Made by a program: the position numbers and the translations under genes
Assembly (NCBI GenBank): GCA_018816345.1
Contig: JAHIWG010000002.1
Coordinates: 1-49,642 of the forward strand
From: Spirochaetota bacterium
GTDB taxonomy: Bacteria > Spirochaetota > Spirochaetia > Treponematales > UBA12059
Reading direction: 5' to 3'
DNA length: 49,642 nt
In this document: positions 37,955 through 47,428 of the stretch, in pieces
Numbering within the stretch: the stretch's first letter is position 1
Layout of the letters: each line of letters begins with the position of its first letter
The notes under the pieces: generated by a model
Database searches by the model: none
Told to the model about the DNA's origin: nothing
Seen by the model: only the letters and a program-made list of their open reading frames with translations

Positions 37955-38260
37955 GGGGCCTCCTCGCCGAAAATCGGCTGTCTAGCCCGCGGCATCCCGG
38001 CGGAGCGCGCTCCAGCCGGGCCGCGGTCGATCGGATCGGCGTCCGCCGACGATCGCCCGCGGACCCGAACGCGCCGCGCGGAGCGCGGCGGATTAAGTCC
38101 GCTACGTGATGCCGTCACCCCACGGCCGTAATCCCCTCGCTATCCGCCGGGACGCGCGCGGACGGGCCCTCTTGAGGGATACGTGCGGCGAGCGTTTCGT
38201 GCGGTGATCGGGGTGCATAGCGGGTTATACCCCGAAAGCCCCGAGGGGCGCAAGGCGTAG
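37955..38260 (-). other. Hairpin-rich leader region upstream of guaB
   Basis: No gene seen. On the transcribed strand it holds, going towards guaB: a CGCCGCGC/GCGCGGCG stem with a 3-base loop (38072-38090), GTCCGC/GCGGAC arms (38041-38046, 38059-38064) competing with a CGGCG/CGCCG pair that overlaps them, a 12-bp stem with one bulge (37996-38020) and a small GCCGA/TCGGC stem (37966-37978) directly before the Shine-Dalgarno sequence. It matches no purine or other riboswitch consensus I know. No clear promoter was identified. Confidence 0.45.
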
Positions 38261-38388
38261 GGCCGTCGGCCCCCGTTCCCTGGAATAGGCCTCGAGGCGG
38301 CGGCTCGCGCCCGAGCCAGCCCGGCCTACGACGGCAGGCTCGTGGAATCCCGGACGCGGTAAAGGCGATCGTCGCCCAGGTGCGCGTC
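38261..38388 (-). pseudogene. Decayed 3' end of a pbpC-like gene
   Basis: Bases 38261-38353 align without gaps to the end of pbpC (47825-47917): by hand count about 77 of 93 positions match, with one exact run of 17. Translated on the minus strand it reads GSGASRRLEAYSRE where pbpC ends GSGASRRFEVYSRE. The stop codon is changed (TGA to CGG) and a frame change lies upstream, where another frame gives GDAHLGDD, like GDYLAETTGD of pbpC. No homology is visible beyond about 38388. It is therefore a remnant of a second or former pbpC. Confidence 0.85.
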
Positions 38389-38402
38389 GCCCTATCCTCG
38401 CC

Positions 38403-38418
38403 TAAGCGATACCGCTTA
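38403..38418. promoter_or_regulatory. Short palindrome upstream of the sensor-kinase gene
   Basis: TAAGCG-ATAC-CGCTTA, 6-bp arms with a 4-base centre, just past the end of the pbpC remnant. It could be an operator. A TTAACA overlaps its right end, without a convincing -10 downstream. Confidence 0.35.
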
Positions 38419-38626
38419 ACAGATTACTCAAGGTCATGCTAGAGTCAGGTATCGTTTTCCCTCAATCGACTCGCTTCGCCAGGGCGGGTATGTCGGCTGC
38501 TGAATGGGTAGGATAACGACAAACGCCCTTCTAGGGGCTGGCTATTCGCGCGTCGCTAAAGCCGTTCGTAGCACGCCCCGCCGCACGGGCCGTCAACGCT
38601 ACGCGCTATCAAAGAAGAAGGCGGAT

Positions 38627-40636
38627 ATGGGGAAGCGACTACTACTCGCCGTATTCATCATCCAGGCGAGCATCTGCTTCCCGGCGAGCAGGAACGTGGG
38701 CGTCGAGCGCGTGCTTAACATAGCCGTCAACATCAACCTGCCTCCCTACCAGTACCTGGATGGCGATAGTATAGCCGGAATCCATATAGCCATCCTCGAC
38801 CGGATAGCGTTGGACAAGGGTTACCAGGTCAAGTACTTCGCGAAGAACGACGACCACGGATGCCTGGCGGCCTTGGCGAAGGGCGAGGTAGACGCTATCG
38901 TCGGGATTACGAGTAACGAGGCGGGGGACCGCGGATTCTACTTCTCCGACATCATGACCTCGTCCTCGCTGTGCATGGTGGTTCGGACGGACCGAATGGT
39001 GAAGCACCAGCTGGAGGGCGTACCGTTCCCCCTGTCGGCAGCCATGGAGCTGGGCACCACGCCGTACTCGATGATCGCCAACCTGGGGATCGCCCACTAC
39101 CGTGTACACGGGGATCAGCGGAGCGTTTTCGAGTCGCTCGAAGGCAGTACCGTCGACGCGGCCGTGGCCGTCAAGGACAGCATAGTCTACCAGATCGAAC
39201 GGGCGGGCGGGGACAAGCGATTCACGATGACCCATAACTACCTCGGCTACGTCAGCTACGGCTTGGCCGTCCGGGCCGACGACGCGGAGCTGCTGCGCAT
39301 TCTGAACGACGGGATCTCGGCCATACGGGCCGGAAGCGGCTACGAGGCCATCATGAGGAAGTGGATCGTCGCCGACGACGGCGGCGACGCGCGCGCGATC
39401 CTCGCGTGGGTCGGGCTGGTAGCGGCGCTGGCCTCGGTGCTGGCGGGCGTCTATGTCTACCTCAGCCTGCGCATACGCAAGGCCATGAAGCGCAACGTCG
39501 ACATGCAGACGAGGGAAATACAGGAAGCCAACAGGAAGCTGGAGAGGCAGATAACCCAGATCAACGACGAGAACGAGCTACGGAACAGGATAATCAAGTA
39601 CTCGCCCAGCGCGATGGCCATGATCGACAAGGACGGCCGCGTCAGCCTGATGAACAGGAGCGCGCAGCTCCTGACGGGCGTCGACGGCCCGGGCGGCAGC
39701 CTGGGCGTCCGGGACTTGCCTATCTTCAAGGAGATCATCGAGAGGATAGCGCCGAGGCCGTTCGAGCCGGGGACGACCATAGAGAACGAGCGCCTGATGA
39801 TAGGCGCCAGGAGCTATCGCTGTACGATGCATCAGATTATACACTTCGGCGACGTCGTCGGCGTCCTGATAACGGTCCAGGACGTCACGAAGGAAGAGCA
39901 GAAGGCCCAGGCCGAATTCGAGATAGAGAAGAACCGGACCCTGAACCGCCTGGTCGCCGGCATAGCCCACGAGATCCGCAACCCGTTGATGAGCATACGC
40001 ACCTTCGCCACGGTCATGGGCAGCCAGGGCGACGACAAGGAAGTCCAGCGCTCGTTCTCCAAGTACGTCCCCGACGAGGTCGACCGTATAAACCGCCTCA
40101 TCGAGAACATGATACAATACGCCAAGCCGGTCAGGCGCCAGGCCCGGCCGTGCGACGCCGGCGAGATCATCAGGGAGTGCGTAGGGCTCCTCAGCCCGTC
40201 CATACGCGCGAAGAGCGTAAGTCTCTCGGTCAGCGCCGACGACGACGCGTCGATCTTCGTGGACCGGGACCAGATCAAGCAGGTGCTTATAAACCTGCTG
40301 ATCAACGGCGTCGAGGCCATCGAGAAGAAGCTTTCCCAGACCGGGGAGGCCGCCGAGCTACGCTTGGCCGTCACGGCTCGGACCCGTCCCGAATCGGTCG
40401 TCATCGAGATCCAGGACGACGGCGCGGGCATGTCGGAGCAGGAGCTCGCGCGTTGCCTCGACCCGTTCTACACCACGAAGGCGACGGGCACGGGCCTGGG
40501 CCTGGCCCTCTGCAAGCAGTACCTCAGCGAGAACTCGGCGAGGCTATCGATACAGAGCGAAGAGAACCAGTATACGAGGATAAGCGTCGCATTCCCTAGG
40601 AGCAGCCGTGAAACCGCCGATATTGATAATCGATGA
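38627..40636 (+). CDS. Sensor histidine kinase with periplasmic solute-binding (SBP_bac_3) sensor domain
   Basis: 669 residues from ATG 38627; the frame is open to 38504 but the signal peptide (KRLLLAVFIIQASICFP) starts here. Order: signal anchor; solute-binding sensor domain (about 28-248) starting LNIAVNINLPPYQYLDGD; transmembrane helix (about 258-280); short coiled linker; PAS domain (about 325-420); HisKA with His448 in AGIAHEIRNPL; HATPase with the N box NLLINGVEAI, DDGAGMS and GTGLGLALC. It should bind an amino-acid- or peptide-like ligand in the periplasm and pass phosphate to the regulator encoded next, with which it overlaps by 29 bases. Confidence 0.93.
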   Translation: MGKRLLLAVFIIQASICFPASRNVGVERVLNIAVNINLPPYQYLDGDSIAGIHIAILDRIALDKGYQVKYFAKNDDHGCLAALAKGEVDAIVGITSNEAGDRGFYFSDIMTSSSLCMVVRTDRMVKHQLEGVPFPLSAAMELGTTPYSMIANLGIAHYRVHGDQRSVFESLEGSTVDAAVAVKDSIVYQIERAGGDKRFTMTHNYLGYVSYGLAVRADDAELLRILNDGISAIRAGSGYEAIMRKWIVADDGGDARAILAWVGLVAALASVLAGVYVYLSLRIRKAMKRNVDMQTREIQEANRKLERQITQINDENELRNRIIKYSPSAMAMIDKDGRVSLMNRSAQLLTGVDGPGGSLGVRDLPIFKEIIERIAPRPFEPGTTIENERLMIGARSYRCTMHQIIHFGDVVGVLITVQDVTKEEQKAQAEFEIEKNRTLNRLVAGIAHEIRNPLMSIRTFATVMGSQGDDKEVQRSFSKYVPDEVDRINRLIENMIQYAKPVRRQARPCDAGEIIRECVGLLSPSIRAKSVSLSVSADDDASIFVDRDQIKQVLINLLINGVEAIEKKLSQTGEAAELRLAVTARTRPESVVIEIQDDGAGMSEQELARCLDPFYTTKATGTGLGLALCKQYLSENSARLSIQSEENQYTRISVAFPRSSRETADIDNR

Positions 40637-41972
40637 CGAGAAGAGCATCTGCGTATCCCTATCCCTCGCTCTGCAGGTCGAGTTCGACGTTAGCTGGGAA
40701 TCCAGCCCACTGGCGGCCATGGACTATATTCGCGGCCATCATGTCGCTCTCGTGCTCCTGGATATGGTCATCGGGGAGACCGACGGCATAGAGGTCCTGA
40801 AGGCTATCAAGGAGTACAACCGGGATATCGCCGTCATCATGATGACGGCCTTCGGCGATATTCGGTCCTCGGTCAGCGCGATGAAGCTGGGAGCCTTCAA
40901 CTACCTCCCCAAGCCGCTCGACATCGAGGAACTCCAGATCCATATCAGGCAGGCCCTGGAGATGCGCCGCCTCAACGCCAAGGTGGATTATCTGAGCCAT
41001 CAGCTGACGGAGCGCTACCAGCACGGGATAGTGGGCGGGTCCCCGTCAATACGGCGCGTCTACGAGCTGATAGACAAGCTGAAGGACGTTGATAGCCCGG
41101 TCGCCATCACCGGGGAGAGCGGTACCGGCAAGGAGCTGGTCGCGAAGGCGATACACTATTCAGGCAAGCGCAAGACCGAGCCGTTCGTCGCGATCAACTG
41201 CTCCGCCATCCCGGAGGGATTGTTCGAGGGCGAGTTCTTCGGGCACATGAGGGGGTCGTTCACCGGCGCCATAAGCAATCAGGTAGGGAAACTTGAATCG
41301 GTCGGCGGCGGTACCATCATGCTCGACGAGATAGGCGACCTGCCCCTGGGGTTCCAGGGCAAGCTGCTGCGCGTCCTGCAGGAAAAGAACTTCACCCCTA
41401 TCGGCAGCAACAAGGCCAGAAGCCTCGAGGCCAGGGTCATCGCTGCGACTAACAGGAATATACCGGCCCTCATCGCCGGCGGGCAGTTCAGAGAGGATCT
41501 CTACTACAGGATAAACGTCGTAGAGATAAAGATGTCTCCGCTCCGGGACAGGAAGGCGGACATACCGGCCCTGTGCGAGTATTTCATAAAGAAGAATAAC
41601 GTCCAGCAGAGCAAGCAGGTCAAGGGCCTGACGAGGAAGGCCGACGACCTGCTCCGCGACTACGATTATCCGGGCAACGTGCGGGAGCTAGCCAACGCCC
41701 TGGAATACGCGTCGATCGTATGCGACGGAGAGTGGATAGGATGCGGGGACCTTCCCGATCGCATGACCAAGGCGGCGGCCTGCCGCGGTCCCGACGCCCC
41801 GGATCCGAGGGGCAAGTCCCTGAGGGAAGCGGAGCGCGAGGTGATAGAGGCCGCCTACAGCAAGCACGACGGCCGCCGATCGGAGATTGCCAGGGAACTG
41901 GGCATCAGCGAGCGCGGACTATGGAACAAGCTGAAGGAGTACGGCCTTATCGGCCGGGATAGGGATGCCTAG
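40608..41972 (+). CDS. NtrC-type sigma-54 response regulator
   Basis: 454 residues from GTG 40608, with AGGAG just upstream. The receiver is complete (Asp9/Asp10 acidic pair, phosphoacceptor Asp52, Thr80, Lys102), unlike the regulator at 7050-8414. The AAA+ domain has Walker A GESGTGKE (169-176), the sigma-54 contact GSFTGA (216-221) and Walker B IMLDEIGD; the C-terminal Fis-type helix-turn-helix has RSEIARELGISERGLWNKL. It is the cognate partner of the kinase and should open sigma-54 promoters. The best candidate seen is upstream of the facing peptide-transporter operon (47429-47444). Confidence 0.95.
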   Translation: MKPPILIIDDEKSICVSLSLALQVEFDVSWESSPLAAMDYIRGHHVALVLLDMVIGETDGIEVLKAIKEYNRDIAVIMMTAFGDIRSSVSAMKLGAFNYLPKPLDIEELQIHIRQALEMRRLNAKVDYLSHQLTERYQHGIVGGSPSIRRVYELIDKLKDVDSPVAITGESGTGKELVAKAIHYSGKRKTEPFVAINCSAIPEGLFEGEFFGHMRGSFTGAISNQVGKLESVGGGTIMLDEIGDLPLGFQGKLLRVLQEKNFTPIGSNKARSLEARVIAATNRNIPALIAGGQFREDLYYRINVVEIKMSPLRDRKADIPALCEYFIKKNNVQQSKQVKGLTRKADDLLRDYDYPGNVRELANALEYASIVCDGEWIGCGDLPDRMTKAAACRGPDAPDPRGKSLREAEREVIEAAYSKHDGRRSEIARELGISERGLWNKLKEYGLIGRDRDA

Positions 41973-42005
41973 CGCGCGGGAGGCCCGCCGGGGCCGCCCG
42001 CGCGC
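41972..42005. terminator. Strong G+C hairpin between convergent operons
   Basis: A 9-bp stem GCGCGCGGG/CCCGCGCGC (41972-41980, 41997-42005) continued by an inner GGCCC/GGGCC stem. No T run follows on either strand. It separates the regulator gene from the end of the transporter operon. Confidence 0.45.
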
Positions 42006-42020
42006 CCGCTCAAGACGGTC

Positions 42021-42977
42021 TCATCCGGCCCTCGCGGCGCAATGGAAGCATGCCACGAAATGGCCCGGCTCGACTTCTACCTGAGGCGGTATCCCGCTAG
42101 AGCACTCCTGGCCGGCCTCGCGGCACCTCTTTCGGAAGCGGCACTCCTCGGGAAGGTTGACCGGGCTCGTGATCTCGCCCTTCAGGGTTATGCGCTCCGG
42201 CCTATCGCCCAGGCTCGGGACCGGTATGGCCGAGAGGAGGGCCTTGGTATAGGGGTGGAGCGGATTCCTGAAGAGCTCGTCGGCCGTAGCCTTCTCCACG
42301 ATTTGTCCGAGGTACATGACGGCGATCTCGTCCGATATATGGTTTACGACGGACAAGTCGTGCGTGATGAAGATGTAGGTGATGCCTTGGCTCTCCTGCA
42401 GCTCCTCCAGCAGGTTGAGGATCTGGGCCTGGATGGAGACGTCGAGCGCGGATACGGGCTCGTCGCAGATGATGAGCCTCGGCTCCATGGACAGGGCCCT
42501 GGCTATGCCTATGCGCTGGCGCCGCCCGCCGTCCAGCTCGTGCGGATAGCTGTTGATCAGTCGCCTCGACAGCCCCACAGTGTCCATCAGCTCCTGGACG
42601 CGGGCCTCTATCCTGGCCCCGTCCCTGATGATGCCGCTTTCCCGTATGGGTTCCGATATCAGGTGGCTTATCGACTTCTTGGGATCCAGCGAGGAGAAGG
42701 GATCCTGGAAGATGATCTGCATGTCCTGTCGCATCCTGCGCATGCCGCGGCTATTGAGCCCCGTGACGTCGACGCCGTCGAATACGACCGCGCCTGAGGT
42801 CGGCTCTATCAGGCGCAGGATAGCCCGGCCAGTCGTGGATTTCCCGCAGCCGGATTCGCCTACCAGTCCGAGCGTCTTGCCCTTCTCCAGCGTGAAGCTG
42901 ATATCGTCGACCGCGTGGAGCATGCCGCGAGAGGTCTTGAAGTATTTCCTGAGGTTATTGACTTCGAGCAGGGCCAT
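42021..42977 (-). CDS. Peptide ABC transporter ATPase, DppF/OppF type
   Basis: 318 residues. Walker A GESGCGKST, signature ELDGGRRQRIGIARAL (a form common in peptide ATPases of this type), Walker B LIICDEPVSALD, and the C-terminal oligopeptide/dipeptide transporter region with the CRFRKRCREAGQEC cysteines that can hold an Fe-S cluster in family members. Energises import together with the DppD-type ATPase. Its start shares one base with the stop of that gene (TAATG). Last gene of the five-gene operon. Confidence 0.95.
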   Translation of the reverse strand: MALLEVNNLRKYFKTSRGMLHAVDDISFTLEKGKTLGLVGESGCGKSTTGRAILRLIEPTSGAVVFDGVDVTGLNSRGMRRMRQDMQIIFQDPFSSLDPKKSISHLISEPIRESGIIRDGARIEARVQELMDTVGLSRRLINSYPHELDGGRRQRIGIARALSMEPRLIICDEPVSALDVSIQAQILNLLEELQESQGITYIFITHDLSVVNHISDEIAVMYLGQIVEKATADELFRNPLHPYTKALLSAIPVPSLGDRPERITLKGEITSPVNLPEECRFRKRCREAGQECSSGIPPQVEVEPGHFVACFHCAARAG

Positions 42978-43978
42978 TACTGCTTCCTCCTGTTAATAGC
43001 GAAACCGGGATCGTCATAGGCCATGCATGAAACGTAGTGAGTCCCGGACATGAGCGTCAGCCGGGGCTGGCGCTCGAGGCAGGCCGCGGAGGCGTAGCCG
43101 CATCGCGGGGCGAACGTGCACCCGACCGGCAGGTTGGTAGGATCGGGCATCAGGCCGGGGATGGGCCTCAGCTTGGACATACGGTCGTTGATGTTGGGCA
43201 GGGAGTTGAACAGCCCCTCGGTATAGGGATGAAGCGTCTCGTTGAATATCTCCTCGAGGCTGCCTTTCTCGATGATGCGGCCGGCGTACATCACCGCCAC
43301 CTCGTCGCACACTTCCGCCACGATGCCGAGGTCGTGGGTAATAATGATCATCGAGGTATCGTACTTGTTCTTCAGCGCCTTCATGAGCGCCAGGACCTGC
43401 GCCTGTATGGTTACGTCCAGCGCCGTCGTCGGCTCGTCGGCTATGAGCAGCTTGGGGTTGCAGGCGAGGGCTATCGCTATGACGACGCGCTGCTTCATGC
43501 CTCCGGAGAACTGATGGGGGTACTCGGCGCCGCGCGACCGCGATATGCCCACGGTCTCCAGCATCTGCATGGCCTTTTCGTAGGCGTCCGCCTTGCTGAG
43601 GCGCTCGTGGATCTCCAGGCTCTCGGCTATCTGCTCCCCGACGGTGAACACGGGGTTCAACGCGGTCATCGGGTCCTGGAAAATCATCGAGATGTCGTTA
43701 CCGCGTATCTCCTCCAGCTTGTCGATGGGAAGCCTCAGCATATCGTTGCCTGCGACCATCATCCGCTCGCATTCTACGACTCCGGGCGGATTGGGAATGA
43801 GCCGCAGCAGCGACAGGGCCGTCGTGGTCTTCCCCGCCCCGGTCTCGCCGACTAGGCCGAGGGTCTTGCGATAGCCGAGCTGCAGGTCGACGCCGTTGAC
43901 CGCGTGGACGTTGCCGTCTTCGGTCTCGTAGCGGATAGCGAGGTTCTTCACGTCCAGTATAAGGTCGTTTGCAGGCAT
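42977..43978 (-). CDS. Peptide ABC transporter ATPase, DppD/OppD type
   Basis: 333 residues. Walker [10 protein letters not shown], signature [15 protein letters not shown], Walker [14 protein letters not shown]-loop in [10 protein letters not shown], and the C-terminal cysteine motif [14 protein letters not shown] shared by OppD/DppD proteins. It forms the ATPase heterodimer with the gene downstream. It lies 12 bases after the permease gene. Confidence 0.95.
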   Translation of the reverse strand: MPANDLILDVKNLAIRYETEDGNVHAVNGVDLQLGYRKTLGLVGETGAGKTTTALSLLRLIPNPPGVVECERMMVAGNDMLRLPIDKLEEIRGNDISMIFQDPMTALNPVFTVGEQIAESLEIHERLSKADAYEKAMQMLETVGISRSRGAEYPHQFSGGMKQRVVIAIALACNPKLLIADEPTTALDVTIQAQVLALMKALKNKYDTSMIIITHDLGIVAEVCDEVAVMYAGRIIEKGSLEEIFNETLHPYTEGLFNSLPNINDRMSKLRPIPGLMPDPTNLPVGCTFAPRCGYASAACLERQPRLTLMSGTHYVSCMAYDDPGFAINRRKQ

Positions 43979-43990
43979 GGTATCTCCTGG

Positions 43991-44875
43991 TCAACGCTTC
44001 AGCTTCGGGTCGAGCGCGTCGCGCAGGCCGTCGCCGATGAGGTTGAATGATAAGACGGTGAGCATGATGGCGACACCGGGGAAGATCATGAGGTAGTTAT
44101 AGTCGCGGATATAGGCCCGCCCCTCGCTGAGCATGCTGCCCCATTCGGGAGCGGGCGCGGGGACGCCCAGGCCCAGGAAGCTGAGGCTGGCCGCCGATAT
44201 GATGGCCGACGCCACGCGGAGGGTAGTCTGGACGATGATCTGCGACAGGCAGTTAGGGAGTATATGGACCAGGACGATCTTCCAGTCATGCATGCCGATG
44301 GCCCTGGCCGACTCTATGTACTCCTCGCCGCGCACGGTAAGCACGCTGGCCCGGGCGACGCGGACGAAGGACGGCGCGCTGGCCACTCCGACCGCCACCA
44401 TCAGGTTGAACGTGCTCTTGCCCAGCGACGATACTATGGCGATCGCCAGCAGGACGCTCGGAATGGCGGAGAAGATATCCGTGATGCGCATGACGACGTC
44501 TTCGAATCGGCCGCCTATGTAGCCGGCGGCCGCGCCGAGCACGACGCCGACGACCAGCGCTATCAAGACGGATACGACGCCGATCGCCAGGGAATAGCGC
44601 GCGCCGTACGCGACGCGGCCCAGGACGTCTCGACCCAGGGCGTCGGTACCGAACGGATGCTCCAAGGAGGGATGCTGAAGCTTGTTCGCCACGTTCTGGG
44701 CGATGATGTCGCGCTCGTAGTCGAAGGCGAACTGCGAGACTACCGCGACGACCACGATGACGCCGATAATGACCAGGCCTATCATCGCGCCTTTATTCTT
44801 CTGCAGCTGCTTCCACATCGCCTTGAACGCGGAGCGCTTCGCGTACTGCCCGGAACCGGCCTCTGTGTTATTCAT
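43991..44875 (-). CDS. Peptide ABC transporter permease, DppC type
   Basis: 294 residues. N-terminal cytoplasmic tail, first helix (about 34-54), then the DppC-type binding-protein-dependent permease domain with PFGTDALGRDVLGRVAYGARYSL and the EAA-like coupling loop EYIESARAIGMHDWKIVLVHILPN. Six helices are expected. It pairs with the DppB-type permease to form the membrane pore and contacts the two ATPases. Separated from dppB by eight bases. Confidence 0.95.
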   Translation of the reverse strand: MNNTEAGSGQYAKRSAFKAMWKQLQKNKGAMIGLVIIGVIVVVAVVSQFAFDYERDIIAQNVANKLQHPSLEHPFGTDALGRDVLGRVAYGARYSLAIGVVSVLIALVVGVVLGAAAGYIGGRFEDVVMRITDIFSAIPSVLLAIAIVSSLGKSTFNLMVAVGVASAPSFVRVARASVLTVRGEEYIESARAIGMHDWKIVLVHILPNCLSQIIVQTTLRVASAIISAASLSFLGLGVPAPAPEWGSMLSEGRAYIRDYNYLMIFPGVAIMLTVLSFNLIGDGLRDALDPKLKR

Positions 44876-44883
44876 ATCGTCTC

Positions 44884-45813
44884 CTACTTGGTATACTGGG
44901 CTTTGATTCGCGGGTCGACATAGGCGTAGACGATGTCGACCAGCAGGTTGACGACGCTGACGAGCATCGTAGTCATGACCAGGGCTCCGGTAACCATCGG
45001 AATGTCGCGCTGGTTGATCGCGTCTACCACCAGTCGGCCGACCCCCGGCCAGGAGAACACGGTCTCGGCGAGGACGGACCCGCCCAGGACGTTGCTAAAC
45101 TGGATGCCGAATACGGTGATGATGGGTATCAGCGCGTTCTTGAGCGCGTGCTTGTTTATGACCTTCTTCTCGGTGACGCCCTTGGAGCGGGCGGTCCGCA
45201 GGTAGTCCTGGCGGATGACGTCGAGCATCGATGATCGGGTCGTGCGCGTCATCAGAGCCGCGAGGCCCATTCCGACGGTCAGGGCGGGCAGTATGATGCT
45301 CTTGACTCCGTCGATGCCCCCCGACGGCACCCATTTGAGCTTGAGCGAGAAGAGCATGATGAGCAGCAGGCCGAGCCAGAAGTTAGGCATCGAAAGGCCC
45401 AGCAGTGACAGGATCATCGATACCGTATCCTTCATGGAGTTCTGGTGGATGGCCGCTATGATCCCGAGCGGGATGGAAATCAGGATGGCGACGAGCATCG
45501 TGACCGAGGCCAATACCAGCGTGTTGGGAAGACGCTCCATATAGGTCCTCATGACGCTACGCTTGGAGATGTAGGAAACGCCGAGGTCCCCTCGGAGCAT
45601 ATTCCCGATGTAGCGGATATACCGGGTAAAGATATTGCCGTCCAGGCCCATCTTGACGCGCAGTTCCTGAAGTTCCTGTTGGGTAGCCTGTTCGCCTGCT
45701 ACCTGGTATACGGGATCGCCTGGAGCGAGGTCCATGATGAAAAAAACGATGAAGACCACGCCGAGCAATACGGGGATAAGCATGAGCAGCCGATTAATGA
45801 TATAGCGATGCAT
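44884..45813 (-). CDS. Peptide ABC transporter permease, DppB type
   Basis: 309 residues. Begins with the first-helix motif RYIINRLLMLIPVLLGVVFIVFFI of DppB/OppB permeases. GDLGVSYISKRSV and the EAA loop RQDYLRTARSKGVTEKKVINKHALKNALIP follow, and it ends near DIVYAYVDPRIK. Forms the pore with the DppC-type permease. A 54-base intercistronic gap with a stable hairpin separates it from the binding-protein gene. Confidence 0.95.
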   Translation of the reverse strand: MHRYIINRLLMLIPVLLGVVFIVFFIMDLAPGDPVYQVAGEQATQQELQELRVKMGLDGNIFTRYIRYIGNMLRGDLGVSYISKRSVMRTYMERLPNTLVLASVTMLVAILISIPLGIIAAIHQNSMKDTVSMILSLLGLSMPNFWLGLLLIMLFSLKLKWVPSGGIDGVKSIILPALTVGMGLAALMTRTTRSSMLDVIRQDYLRTARSKGVTEKKVINKHALKNALIPIITVFGIQFSNVLGGSVLAETVFSWPGVGRLVVDAINQRDIPMVTGALVMTTMLVSVVNLLVDIVYAYVDPRIKAQYTK

Positions 45814-45834
45814 CGTTCCTCCAGGTATATTCTC

Positions 45835-45860
45835 CCGGGCGGGGATCGCTCGCCGCCCGG
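45835..45860 (-). promoter_or_regulatory. Intercistronic hairpin between the binding-protein and permease genes
   Basis: Stem CCGGGCGG/CCGCCCGG (45835-45842, 45853-45860) with a 10-base loop and no T run. Such hairpins after a binding-protein gene usually protect its message and lower expression of the downstream permeases, as after malE. Confidence 0.55.
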
Positions 45861-45867
45861 CGCACGG

Positions 45868-47394
45868 TCATTTAGAAATATATATCTGGCGATAGTCGTG
45901 CTTGGCGGTGCTCATCCAGTTAACGCCGGTGACGCTGGCCCTGGTTCCGACGTTTATGATCGAGGTGCATATTGGGATGATCGGGCAGGCGTCCTTGAGG
46001 TATTTCTCTATCAGGTTGTATTTCTGCGCCCGCTTGGCGGCGTCGGCCTCGACCAGAGCCTCGTCTATCATCTTGTCGAGGGCCTTATCCGCTATCAGGG
46101 AGCGGTTGGAGCCGCTGCCCGAGTAGTACATGCTGCGGACGGTGAAGTCTGTACCGTCGGCGTCGGTCCACTGGTAGAGCGCCGCGGAATGCTTCTTCTC
46201 GTTCAGCATGGCCTTGAGCGCAGCGCTCTCCATCTCGGACAGCTTGACCTTGACGCCTATCTTGGCGAAGTCCTCCTGCAGGACGGTGGCGATCAGTACC
46301 TTGGCGGAGCCGTTGTAGGCGAGCTCGAACTCGAATCCGTTCGGGTAGCCCGCCTCGGCCAGCAGGGCCTTGGCCTTCTCGATGTCGTTGTCGTAGCCGG
46401 TCAGCTTGTCGTCGAGGCCGAACTGGCCGCGGTTGATGTAGTTGTTATGCACCGTGCCCTGCCCGTTGTAGCCGGCCTGGATCAGCTTCTCCTTATTGAC
46501 GGCGCTGGCCAGGGCCTGGCGGACCTTGGGGTTGTCGAACGGCGCCTTGGTGTTGTTCATGGCGATGTAGAGCATGATCACGTTCGGGACCTGGACGAGG
46601 GCCAGCTTCTTGTCGTTGGCGATATAGTTCAGCTCGACGCTCGGCGGATCGATGCAGACGTCGATCTCCCCGGTCTGGAGGGCGATGACGCGGGCCGAGT
46701 CCTCCTTCATCAGGCGAAGCTCGATATTCTTGGTCTTGGCCGGTCCGTTGCGGTATTCCTCGTAGCGCTCGACCGTCAGGTGGTCGCCGGGTATCCACTC
46801 CTTGAGGTAGTACATTCCGGTGCCGATATCGTAGCCCTTCTCGTTGGCGGTCAAGGAAGCCTCGGAGAGTATGCTCAGGCTGCGATGGGCCAGGCTCGTA
46901 AGGAATTCCTGGCTCGGCTGGGATATCCTGATGATGAGCTCCTGGTCGTTCAGCACTTCGATGGCGGTGATCAGCTTGAGCTTCGGTTTCGTGAACGACG
47001 ACTTCATCGCGCGATCGAGGGTGAACTTGACGTCATTGGCGGTACAGGGCGTTCCGTTGGTGAAGGTAGCCTTCGCGGGAAGCTTGAATTTGAAGGTATA
47101 GCCGTCGACTATCTCGAATTCGGCCAGACCCGGGATCACGTTGCCGCTCTTCGGATCGAGCTCTACCAGGGTCTCATGCGTCATGCAGAACAGGATCATA
47201 TTGGAATCGGTGTTCGAGCCCTGCGGGTCGGTAGTGGTGACGTCGAGCGGCGTACCGATGACTATCTTCTCCTGGTATTGGCCCGAGCCCTTGGTACCGC
47301 CAGCCTGCCCGTTCGCGGACTTTCCGCATGACAGCAATGACAGAGTCATTCCTACGCCCAGCAACAGAGTGACGGCGCGTGCAAATCGCTTCAT
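45868..47394 (-). CDS. Peptide ABC transporter solute-binding lipoprotein (SBP_bac_5, DppA/OppA type)
   Basis: 508 residues. Lipoprotein signal ending SLLSC (Cys23). The family 5 binding-protein fold is clear: KIVIGTPLDVTTTDPQGSN at the start of the mature chain, ANDVKFTLDRAM, NVIMLYIAMNNTKAPFDNPKVRQALA, and the long second lobe ending in a basic stretch. It captures peptides or related compounds (nickel or glutathione carriers share the fold) and delivers them to the DppBC permeases. First gene of the operon. AGGAGG precedes the ATG and a sigma-54 type promoter ends about 35 bases upstream. Confidence 0.95.
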   Translation of the reverse strand: MKRFARAVTLLLGVGMTLSLLSCGKSANGQAGGTKGSGQYQEKIVIGTPLDVTTTDPQGSNTDSNMILFCMTHETLVELDPKSGNVIPGLAEFEIVDGYTFKFKLPAKATFTNGTPCTANDVKFTLDRAMKSSFTKPKLKLITAIEVLNDQELIIRISQPSQEFLTSLAHRSLSILSEASLTANEKGYDIGTGMYYLKEWIPGDHLTVERYEEYRNGPAKTKNIELRLMKEDSARVIALQTGEIDVCIDPPSVELNYIANDKKLALVQVPNVIMLYIAMNNTKAPFDNPKVRQALASAVNKEKLIQAGYNGQGTVHNNYINRGQFGLDDKLTGYDNDIEKAKALLAEAGYPNGFEFELAYNGSAKVLIATVLQEDFAKIGVKVKLSEMESAALKAMLNEKKHSAALYQWTDADGTDFTVRSMYYSGSGSNRSLIADKALDKMIDEALVEADAAKRAQKYNLIEKYLKDACPIIPICTSIINVGTRASVTGVNWMSTAKHDYRQIYISK

Positions 47395-47428
47395 ATTTCC
47401 TCCTTGGTATTTAGTTCATCGTTATATA

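Noticed and set aside
37955-38260. Known purine, guanidine or PRPP riboswitch before guaB
   Set aside because: Stems are present, but none of the conserved loop or junction sequences of these classes could be found. It is kept only as an unassigned structured leader.
38261-38388. Prophage or integrative-element attachment site
   Set aside because: The repeat is at a protein gene end and 83% identical, and no integrase, excisionase or phage gene lies in the bracketed block, so a site-specific attachment site is not supported.
38504-38626. Longer N-terminus (41 residues) for the sensor kinase
   Set aside because: The extension is basic and unlike a signal sequence, whereas ATG 38627 begins a normal signal anchor with a purine-rich stretch upstream.
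45445-47331. A 628-codon frame on the plus strand opposite the transporter binding-protein gene
   Set aside because: It is the complement of dppB/dppA-type genes, has no ribosome-binding site or recognisable domain and mirrors the third-position GC of the real gene.
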